A stretch of DNA of 45,962 bases from a virus, in IMG/VR virus record IMGVR_UViG_3300047356_000823, positions 1 through 45,962 of that record. One strand, given 5' to 3'. A program made the translations under genes and the position numbers. The notes beneath the pieces are model-generated. The model did not search any database and was not told the origin of the DNA. It worked only from the letters and a program-made list of their open reading frames with translations. Shown piece after piece: positions 19,825 to 26,077 of the stretch; position 1 is the first letter of the stretch, and each line of letters begins with the position of its first letter.

Positions 19825-20001
19825 ATGGCAATACATGACGACATCGTAGCACACTACGACAATTATCTTAAAGAAAACGAAGCATTTGAAACTAAAGGTG
19901 TAAAAGCCGCGGCGGCAAGAGCTCGTAAGGCTTTAGGAGAAATGGGCAAACTTGCAAAAGCAAGACGTGCCGAGATCCAAGAGAAAAAGAACAGTATGTA
20001 A
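19825..20001 (+). CDS. Small basic Hc1 histone-like protein
   Basis: A 58-residue gene starts at an ATG eight bases after an AGGAG site and ends at TAA 19999-20001. The product starts MAIHDDIVAHYDNYLKENEA. It then has a basic Ala/Arg/Lys helix (GVKAAAARARKALGEMGKLA, then KARRAEIQEKKNSM). The spacing of Ala-Arg-Lys residues resembles the Hc1 histone-H1-like family found in many phages and chlamydiae. It would bind DNA or another acidic partner. The next gene begins directly at the base after the stop codon, so the two are tightly coupled. The family assignment is from sequence style only. Confidence 0.65.
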   Translation: MAIHDDIVAHYDNYLKENEAFETKGVKAAAARARKALGEMGKLAKARRAEIQEKKNSM

Positions 20002-21357
20002 ATGATTTCTATTACAAGATTATCTAATAATTTTGAAATAGTTGATCTTATTACTGATACCCAGTTAGACAAAACAAAGTTAATGCGTTTTGCTTCTGGG
20101 TATCAGCAACTGTTCCGTAAACATAATCTAAAAAAAGGTGACAGAATTGGCCTTGCTCTGCAAGAAGACTTCCATCATCTTGCCTGTGTCTTCGCGGCAA
20201 TTGATTATGGACTTATAATTGTTATAAGTGGTGAACATGAAATAACAGACAAATATATTTCTAGAAGACAAATAAAAGCATTTATATCACGGGGTGTACA
20301 ACCTTGTACAGTTCATGCAACTAATGTTAATCATATTGAATTAACAGAAGACGTTACTGAATCAAACAAAGATTACATTATCGATCATTCTGATATTTTA
20401 GTAGAAGCATTAACAAGTGGTAGTACTGGAGAACCTAAGTGTATTCAACATACACATTTTAGTGTAGAAAGTGCAACAGAAAATAGCATAAAACATTATT
20501 GGAAAGAAGCAGACACTAGTTGGTTTTTCCATAACATTGTACATTTAGGTGTAAGCAGTGTTTACTTTTTTCCTGCATTGTTTTCTAGTAAAAGAATTAT
20601 TTTACCTCCGTTAGATAATCCATATGATGAAGTATTACTGTCTAAGTATAAACCAGACATAATGTTAATATTTCCATCACATTACCAAGAGTATTCTAAA
20701 CAAGGAATACATTTAAGAGATTTAAGTCACGTTAAGTGGGTACTAACAGGCGGAAGTGTAATAGACCGTTCTTTTATTAGACGCATGATAAAAAATCAAG
20801 GCGTAGAAAAAGTTGCAGTAATATATGGACTTACTGAATGTTTACCACCTTTAATACATAAAGTTGTTGACAAAGAAAATTTAGACTCGTATAATGTTAA
20901 AGAGATGGGTTACATCATCGACAGTACAGGAACATACGATATTAACAAAGATGAAATACTTACAATTAAAGGTAGTAATCATTTATGTAAAAGTATAAAC
21001 GACAAACCTGTAGATACATTTATTACTCAAGATGTTGTAAGTGCAGGTAGTGATTCATTTTTCTTTGAAAAACGTAATAGCGATTTAATAAGAATAAATG
21101 ATACATTAATAAATCCACAACAACTAGTACCAAATTGGTTAGATGGTTATTGTTGTGTCTTTAGTACTTCACAGACACACGTTGTAGTGGTTATGCATCA
21201 CAAAAAAGTAAATGTAAAAGAGTTGATTCAGAAATTAACCGTTAACGGAATCAACCATGATAAATTAATTACGCCGATAAAACTTAATGTTCTCGGCAAA
21301 CCAGATATCAATAAATTAAAGGGAATCTATGATAGGGCAAATAAGGGCACATCTTAA
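20002..21357 (+). CDS. ANL-superfamily adenylate-forming enzyme (acyl-CoA synthetase / AMP ligase-like)
   Basis: The 451-residue protein has the main ANL landmarks in order: the phosphate-binding loop TSGSTGEPK at 138-146, the A5 motif YGLTE at 275-279, an A7-like region with TQD at 342-344 in place of TGD followed by FFEKRNSDLIRIN at about 354-366, and a possible A10 lysine in LGKPDINKLKG near 431-441. An N-terminal part has LKKGDRIGLALQ, typical of the domain start. Such enzymes activate a carboxylic acid as acyl-AMP and pass it to CoA, a carrier or another acceptor. Substrate is not predictable. It is shorter than usual (500-600), mostly by a compact C-terminal domain. It lies directly after the Hc1-like gene and overlaps the next gene by 29 bases, so it belongs to the gp47-gp46 operon. 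Its base use does not look foreign. Confidence 0.85.
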   Translation: MISITRLSNNFEIVDLITDTQLDKTKLMRFASGYQQLFRKHNLKKGDRIGLALQEDFHHLACVFAAIDYGLIIVISGEHEITDKYISRRQIKAFISRGVQPCTVHATNVNHIELTEDVTESNKDYIIDHSDILVEALTSGSTGEPKCIQHTHFSVESATENSIKHYWKEADTSWFFHNIVHLGVSSVYFFPALFSSKRIILPPLDNPYDEVLLSKYKPDIMLIFPSHYQEYSKQGIHLRDLSHVKWVLTGGSVIDRSFIRRMIKNQGVEKVAVIYGLTECLPPLIHKVVDKENLDSYNVKEMGYIIDSTGTYDINKDEILTIKGSNHLCKSINDKPVDTFITQDVVSAGSDSFFFEKRNSDLIRINDTLINPQQLVPNWLDGYCCVFSTSQTHVVVVMHHKKVNVKELIQKLTVNGINHDKLITPIKLNVLGKPDINKLKGIYDRANKGTS

Positions 21358-21571
21358 AGAAGCCGGCAAATCGTATTTCGCACATACAAAATTTGCAATC
21401 GTGGCTGGCTTAGACTTGATACTAACCGGTATCATCAGCATCATACACGGCATTGTTCCAACTCTGTTTCCTTTTTATGCAGAGAAAAAGATTGACGAAT
21501 ACCATCAAAAGGTGTTATTGTTAAACAAACATAGGAAGAAGAATGCCAAGCAAACAAAAAGCAAAAGGTAG
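21329..21571 (+). CDS. Small DUF6356-like membrane-associated protein
   Basis: The 80-residue product reads HLKEAGKSYFAHTKFAIVAG, then a hydrophobic segment at about 28-50 (LDLILTGIISIIHGIVPTLF) and PFYAEKKIDEYHQKVLLL, with a Lys-rich tail. The HLKE-x-x-x-SYF-H and IHGI-PxLFPFYA pattern fits the DUF6356 family as I remember it, found in phages and alphaproteobacteria; function unknown. One membrane helix is likely. It overlaps the end of the ANL enzyme gene by 29 bases and the nuclease gene by 29 bases, both in other frames. Confidence 0.7.
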   Translation: MIGQIRAHLKEAGKSYFAHTKFAIVAGLDLILTGIISIIHGIVPTLFPFYAEKKIDEYHQKVLLLNKHRKKNAKQTKSKR

Positions 21572-22052
21572 TAATTGGGAAAGAGACGTTGCACGTTTCT
21601 TATCTGATCTATATCAGGAATCTTTTATTAGAGCACCTGGCTCAGGAGCCTATGTAGGCGGAACTAATACTGTCCGTAAAGAAGTATTACATGAAGGTCA
21701 AATACGTGGATTCAAAGGGGACATTGTTCCTGGACAATCATTTCCAAAATTTAATGCAGAATGCAAATCGTATAAAGACTTTCCATTTCATCAACTGTTA
21801 ACTTCAGACAAAGTTCGTATGCTGGAAGACTGGCTGGACCAATTAATGGATGCGGCAGATGATGGTGACTTCAATATTTTAATAATGAAGTTTAACAACA
21901 AAGGCAAATTTGTAGCAACCCCCTCAACACATCAACTTAAAACAACACGACAATTCACATATCATTCCCCCAAGCACAACACATGGCTCATTACAGGCTT
22001 CGACGAATTTTGGCAAAGAAACGCAGACAGAGTTAAGACTCTGTGTGCATAG
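21543..22052 (+). CDS. PD-(D/E)XK-like endonuclease (Hjc/RecU-like fold)
   Basis: The 169-residue protein has the order of motifs expected of the PD-(D/E)XK fold: KGSNWERDVARFLSDLY with Glu13 as helix-one acid, then RAPGSGAYVGG, then FKGDIVP with Asp60, then FNAECKSY with Glu72 and Lys74. These are consistent with a metal-dependent nuclease such as an archaeal-type Holliday-junction resolvase. The recombination-operon context (gp46/47 upstream) supports a role in branched or broken DNA, but a DNA-degradation or defence role is also possible. It starts inside the previous gene and is followed by the structured RNA region. Confidence 0.65.
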   Translation: MPSKQKAKGSNWERDVARFLSDLYQESFIRAPGSGAYVGGTNTVRKEVLHEGQIRGFKGDIVPGQSFPKFNAECKSYKDFPFHQLLTSDKVRMLEDWLDQLMDAADDGDFNILIMKFNNKGKFVATPSTHQLKTTRQFTYHSPKHNTWLITGFDEFWQRNADRVKTLCA

Positions 22053-22494
22053 GCAAATCATTTAGCACATAAGGTTAGCGGGCCAGTTTAATATACCGCT
22101 GTGGAAAAACTTATAGAGATATAAGACACGCAACACACTATGAAACACGGCAGACCGTGAATGTCCATTCAAACAAATTGGGACGTGGATTGGTGTAGTA
22201 CGAATGCTAACGTATGACAAACGCACATAACTCTTAAAAACTGTAACGATAGGAACGAGGTTACAGACTGCTAACGCAGGATCAGTATAGGTTGGGAAAG
22301 GCTAGAGCCCATAGAGTTGCGATAAAATACCTATTTCCAATAAAGTCTGGCTGGGGCGAACTCACATGAAGACAGGACGGAACCTTAAAAGTGGTTCCGT
22401 CTGACTGAAACAATCTACATGATGACTATCGCTTCGCTCTTAACTTATATGTATTTCTAATTAAAAATAAACAACGAACGAAAGTGAAGTTGTT
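22053..22494 (+). ncRNA. Candidate large structured noncoding RNA in a gene-free interval
   Basis: No credible reading frame occurs here, but perfect hairpins follow one another. AGCGG/CCGCT (22077-22081 with 22096-22100); CTTATA-GAGA-TATAAG with a GNRA loop (22110-22125); CACGG-CAGA-CCGTG (22146-22159); GTCC/GGAC (22163-22184); TACG/CGTA (22199-22214); CTGTAAC/GTTACAG (22241-22266, 12-base loop); CTGC-TAAC-GCAG (22268-22279); ATAGGT/ACCTAT (22287-22334) enclosing a GGC-TAGA-GCC hairpin (22300-22309); GACGGAACC/GGTTCCGTC (22376-22401). The GNRA loop and the downstream terminator favour the plus strand. It does not match tmRNA, RNase P, group I intron or riboswitch patterns that I know. Exact ends are unknown. 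Confidence 0.6.
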
Positions 22495-22516
22495 AGATGT
22501 ACGAAGTACATCTTTT
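22495..22516 (+). terminator. Terminator-like hairpin after the structured RNA
   Basis: AGATGTAC and GTACATCT form a perfect 8-bp stem around a GAA loop, followed by TTT on the plus strand. It would end transcripts of the gp47-nuclease operon and the folded RNA, just before the convergent chaperone gene. The U-tract is short. Confidence 0.5.
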
Positions 22517-22528
22517 AATGTGAATCTA

Positions 22529-22759
22529 TTATAAGATAGGTAATCCAGTTTTATTAACTGTTTTAATATTCTCTTCGATAATATCGGCTATGTGTTTAGT
22601 GTCAGATCTCGACAACATATAAGCCTGATCTAAATTAATACCACCACGCATATACCATACGATTCGAGTAAGTTCTTTTTTTATAATTTGGGCTTCTTTG
22701 TCGTAGTCTTTAACCATCTGTGCAATTTCTTCGTTGGCGAGACTCAGAAGCCTTATACG
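22529..22759 (-). CDS. Tail chaperone -1 frameshift extension (T-like domain, gp51 position)
   Basis: In the -1 frame relative to the gp26-like gene, the sequence from 22759 is open for 76 codons to TAA 22531-22529. It reads RIRLLSLANEEIAQMVKDYD, then KEAQIIKKELTRIVWYMRGG, and ends KTVNKTGLPIL. A Met at 22717 could give a 62-residue protein, but it has no convincing ribosome site and the conserved-looking helix begins before it. The open frame joins exactly at a T TTT TTC slip site. This matches the lambda G/G-T layout in which a minority of chaperone molecules are extended. The fused product would have 353 residues. Independent initiation at 22717 remains possible. Confidence 0.75.
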   Translation of the reverse strand, partial: RIRLLSLANEEIAQMVKDYDKEAQIIKKELTRIVWYMRGGINLDQAYMLSRSDTKHIADIIEENIKTVNKTGLPIL

Positions 22760-23589
22760 AAAAAATTTGCGTTATCGAATAATATTGGAGTCGACAACTC
22801 CGTTTCACAGTTAGAACACTTACCTTCAAATTGTTTAAAACTGTTTTTATCTCTTTGTTGGTCTAGGTGATCTTGTACCGCTTTAAAAGTTTTTCTATCA
22901 ACGTTTGATACAAACTCTGCAATATGATTTGGATCCTCTACAACAACTCCATTAGACATTTCAATTTTACAAATTGTTTTTCCAATTAACCCTACTGTTA
23001 AGGCAGTAAGTCTTAAAAATGCATCTTGAAATAATTCACGCTTCTTTTCATCGTCAATAGTTTCATTATTAACAATTTTCATAATTTTTGATTCTTCAAA
23101 ATTACGCAAACTTTCAGCATTAATTTCTTTATAGTTTAATGGTTGAAATGTAATTTTTAAATCACCTACTTCAAGTAAGTCGTCAAATTTCCAATTTTTA
23201 GTTTCATCCATTAAATGTGTTAAGTCAATTCCAAAATCATTTTTGGTTTGACATTTAGGACAGCCGATGGTAATATCCATTTGCTCTCCATAAGTTGCAA
23301 TACGAACGGCTATTAATAATGCGTCCATGTCGATACTAGGAACTTGCCAAGGATCCGAGATCGCTGGTACACAACTTCTTATTACTTCAACAGTACTAGC
23401 ACCGTTGAGTAATGCATCTGGCGTTTTTAGGACTAACTCGTCCCTAGCAGTCATTGGGTAAATCCCAAGTTCGCCGTTAGGTGGCAAGTCTAAAACACCT
23501 TGTTTATAGTACTTTCCTTGACTAGGTAGTGCAATATAAACTTCTGGTTTACGAAAATATCCCACTAAAGGGTTTTGATTGTTTTCCAT
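22753..23589 (-). CDS. 26: gp26-like baseplate hub / tape-measure chaperone
   Basis: The 278-residue protein starts MENNQNPLVGYFRKPEVYIA and has two CxxC pairs, C110-PK-C113 and C258-SN-C261, that could bind a zinc ion, as in gp26-type proteins of marine T4-like phages. Further marks are LPSQGKYY, YPMTARDELVLKTPDALLNG and IRSCVP. T4 gp26 (208 residues) is needed for hub assembly. Here the gene stands back to back with the tape-measure gene, the usual place for a tail assembly chaperone that coats the tape measure. The last codons are AAT TTT TTC GTA TAA, which carry the slip site described separately. Confidence 0.8.
   Translation of the reverse strand: MENNQNPLVGYFRKPEVYIALPSQGKYYKQGVLDLPPNGELGIYPMTARDELVLKTPDALLNGASTVEVIRSCVPAISDPWQVPSIDMDALLIAVRIATYGEQMDITIGCPKCQTKNDFGIDLTHLMDETKNWKFDDLLEVGDLKITFQPLNYKEINAESLRNFEESKIMKIVNNETIDDEKKRELFQDAFLRLTALTVGLIGKTICKIEMSNGVVVEDPNHIAEFVSNVDRKTFKAVQDHLDQQRDKNSFKQFEGKCSNCETELSTPILFDNANFFV
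22759..22765 (-). promoter_or_regulatory. Predicted -1 ribosomal frameshift site T TTT TTC
   Basis: The heptamer T TTT TTC lies in the zero frame two codons before the stop of the gp26-like gene. Slipping back one base gives TTT TTT CGT and enters a 76-codon open frame. The heptamer has the canonical X XXY YYZ form; P2 uses TTTTTTG in its E/E' genes. Only weak pairing (CTTC with GAAG) is visible downstream as a stimulator. Confidence 0.75.
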
Positions 23590-23601
23590 GTTTTTGACTC
23601 C

Positions 23602-23652
23602 GATAAATAACTATATAAAATACTTCTTATGAAGTATACATAGTTATTTATC
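23602..23652. promoter_or_regulatory. Palindromic divergent late-promoter pair
   Basis: GATAAATAACTAT at 23602-23614 recurs inverted as ATAGTTATTTATC at 23640-23652, a perfect 13-bp inverted repeat. Inside it ATACTTC-TTAT-GAAGTAT (23620-23637) is a second perfect hairpin. Each outer arm starts with a GATAAATA late box, one pointing right to the tape measure and one left to the gp26-like chaperone. Each promoter must read through the other. Confidence 0.8.
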
Positions 23653-23662
23653 TGGGTATATA

Positions 23663-26020
23663 ATGGCAGTTGAAATAGATATAGACAATAATAAAGTCAC
23701 ACTCAATAATGTTGCTACTGAAGAAACATTAAAGCGATTAGTGGATAAAATGGAAGGTTCTTCTTCCGGATCTACTGGTGGCGTTGCTTTCAAAGACGCA
23801 GTTGAGCAAACCAACAAAATGGCAAAAGGCACTAAAAAGCTCAACGTTGAGCTTAAAGGTCTTACTAAAAGTGCTGACGATTTAGCAGAAGAATTAGATG
23901 ATGCGGCTGATTCTGCCCAAGGATTTGGCAGTAAAGTTGGTAACATGGCTAACAAAGTCATGGGTGCCGCCGAAGACGTAGTTAAATTTGGTGCTAGTAC
24001 AGCCGGCGTTGGCTTAACAATGAAAGACGTTGGTGGAGCAGTTGACAAGTTTGCTAGTGCTATTCCTTATGCCGGGGCGGCTCTTGGAGCGGCTGGCGGA
24101 GCCATTATTGGACATACTGCAAATTTGGCAGATAGTTTTGACCAATTATCTAGAACAGGTGCAAACTTTAGCGGTAACTTATTTGATATTGAACGTGCCG
24201 CGGCAAAAAGTTATTTAAATTTAGAACAGTTTGGTGGAATTATAAGAGAGAACTCAGCAAGTTTGGCTGTATTTGGTGGTAATGCTAAACTTGGTGCTAA
24301 ACGATTTGTAGACATCAATGTCGCAATGAATGAAACATCACGTGACAGATTGAGAATGCTTGGTATCAGTGCTGAAGAAAGTGCTGAAATGCTCGGTGAA
24401 TATATTACGATGCAACAGCGTAATACTGCTTTCCAAGGAATGAGTGTAAGGCAACAAAGTCAAGCGGCGGCAAATTATTCAGAAGAAATTACAAAACTTG
24501 CTACATTAACTGGACAAGACAGAAAACAACTTGCTGAAAAAATGGCAAGAGAAAAACAAGCGGCTGATATTGAATTACGTTTATCAGAGATGACTGCAAA
24601 AGGTAATACTGATACAAGAAATTCACTACAGTTACTAAAAGAAAAATTCGGCGATGTACCAGGTGCAATGGATCTTGTTACACAAGGTATGCGTGGATTT
24701 ACAGTTGGTGCAACAACTGAAGGTAACGTTTTATTACAAAGTCCAATGGGGCAAGAGCTTAATAAACTTGGACAACAAATGCGTAATGGTACATTAACGC
24801 AAGAAGAAGTTATTAAGCGAATGGGTTCAGTATATGAACAACAAAAAGGCACAATGGATGGTATGCGTGACTTGGGCGGATTTAGTCCTATAGCAGACCA
24901 AATGAACCAAAGTGTATTAGCACTTCAAGGTGTTAATCAGCAGTACAAAGTTATAATGGAAAAATTTGGCGGAGATATGACGGCATACTCCGAATCACTA
25001 AAACCAGATGTTAGCGAAGAAACAAAAACTGTGAAAAAGACACAGATGGTAATTGAGGATTTAGGTAAAACAACAAGACTTGGAGTTAATAAAGTAGCCG
25101 AAGGTGCAATAGCATCGATGGGTGGAGTTGTTACACAATTAAAAAATTTAGTTGACGGTGTTGAACTTGATGAAGATACTAAAAAAGAATTAACTAATTT
25201 CAAAACTAATACACAAGCGGCGGCTGGAGCGGCATCAGGACTTGCCAAAGCGGCAACAAAAGCGGCAACTACTTTAGGTGAGATAGCAGTTAAAAATGCC
25301 GAAACAGTAAAACAAGTTGCAAAAGCGGCAACGTCGACAGGATCGTCAGCAACAACAGGAGTTGCAAAAGCAGTTACAAGTAACGCAGATGAGGTTGCTA
25401 AAACAGGTGGTGCAGTAGCATCAGCAGTAAAAGGAACAGCGGCGGCAACTGGGTCAGTTGGATCTAGTGTTGCGGCAAATTTACTTAAAAAAATTCCAAT
25501 ACTAGGTGCTTTAGCAACAGGTGGTATTAACTATGCAACAAGTGACCAAGATACACAAGTAGGTAAAGTAGCAGAAGGTGTTGGTTCAGGACTTGGATCA
25601 TTTGGTGGTGGTTTAGGTGGAGCGGCGGCAGGTGCCGCAATTGGTACTGCAATTCTTCCTGTTGTAGGAACTGCCATTGGTGGTATTATTGGTGGTATTG
25701 CTGGAAGTTTAGCAGGTGATAAAGCAGGTAAAGGATTAGGCGGTTGGTTTGCAGATAAGTTTGGATTTGAAGATGGCGGTATTATTAGACAACCAACATT
25801 AAGTATGATAGGTGAAGGCGCAAGTGACGAAGCAGTTGTTCCTTTAGCAAATAACCGTAGTATTCCTGTAGATATCGACATGGCACCTATTGCAAATTTA
25901 ACAAAAAGTGTTGAAAAACTTGTAGAAATGCAAAATATGAAAGCCGATAATACAGAATTAGTTAATGAATTAAAGAAAATGAATCGTCAAACAGGACAAA
26001 TAGTAAAACTTCAATCTTAA
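23663..26020 (+). CDS. Tail tape-measure protein (gp29 counterpart)
   Basis: The 785-residue protein is rich in Ala, Gly, Lys and helices. It has a coiled-coil-like N-terminal part (EETLKRLVDKMEG; ELKGLTKSADDLAEELDDAA), an early hydrophobic block (IPYAGAALGAAGGAIIGHTA), a long polar helical middle, an Ala/Gly/Ser region, and a glycine-rich hydrophobic stretch (GGAAAGAAIGTAILPVVGTA, IGGIIGGIAGS) near residues 655-695. The C-terminus carries FEDGGIIRQPTLSMIGEGAS, seen in many tape measures. At about 1.5 angstrom per residue the tail would be about 118 nm, near that of T4. Position beside the frameshifted chaperone supports the role. The ribosome site (GGGT) is weak. Confidence 0.85.
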   Translation: MAVEIDIDNNKVTLNNVATEETLKRLVDKMEGSSSGSTGGVAFKDAVEQTNKMAKGTKKLNVELKGLTKSADDLAEELDDAADSAQGFGSKVGNMANKVMGAAEDVVKFGASTAGVGLTMKDVGGAVDKFASAIPYAGAALGAAGGAIIGHTANLADSFDQLSRTGANFSGNLFDIERAAAKSYLNLEQFGGIIRENSASLAVFGGNAKLGAKRFVDINVAMNETSRDRLRMLGISAEESAEMLGEYITMQQRNTAFQGMSVRQQSQAAANYSEEITKLATLTGQDRKQLAEKMAREKQAADIELRLSEMTAKGNTDTRNSLQLLKEKFGDVPGAMDLVTQGMRGFTVGATTEGNVLLQSPMGQELNKLGQQMRNGTLTQEEVIKRMGSVYEQQKGTMDGMRDLGGFSPIADQMNQSVLALQGVNQQYKVIMEKFGGDMTAYSESLKPDVSEETKTVKKTQMVIEDLGKTTRLGVNKVAEGAIASMGGVVTQLKNLVDGVELDEDTKKELTNFKTNTQAAAGAASGLAKAATKAATTLGEIAVKNAETVKQVAKAATSTGSSATTGVAKAVTSNADEVAKTGGAVASAVKGTAAATGSVGSSVAANLLKKIPILGALATGGINYATSDQDTQVGKVAEGVGSGLGSFGGGLGGAAAGAAIGTAILPVVGTAIGGIIGGIAGSLAGDKAGKGLGGWFADKFGFEDGGIIRQPTLSMIGEGASDEAVVPLANNRSIPVDIDMAPIANLTKSVEKLVEMQNMKADNTELVNELKKMNRQTGQIVKLQS

Positions 26021-26027
26021 CGGTTGC

Positions 26028-26035
26028 AATAAATA
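26028..26035 (+). promoter_or_regulatory. Late-promoter-like box AATAAATA upstream of portal
   Basis: CAATAAATAC lies 43-50 bases before the portal ATG, in the 57-base gap after the tape measure. The leader then has an ATAGGAAAA ribosome site. Confidence 0.55.
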
Positions 26036-26077
26036 CTACTATATGTTATAATAAAGCATTGAATATAGGAAAAACGA

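Noticed and set aside
22053-22494. Group I intron, tmRNA or RNase P RNA
   Set aside because: No paired P3-P7-P8 core, no tRNA-like ends or tag ORF, no conserved RNase P boxes; the region is also not inside a gene.
22688-22870. 60-residue plus-strand frame across the chaperone 3' end
   Set aside because: It is antisense to the frameshift region, lacks a ribosome site and would fall in a convergent area after a terminator.
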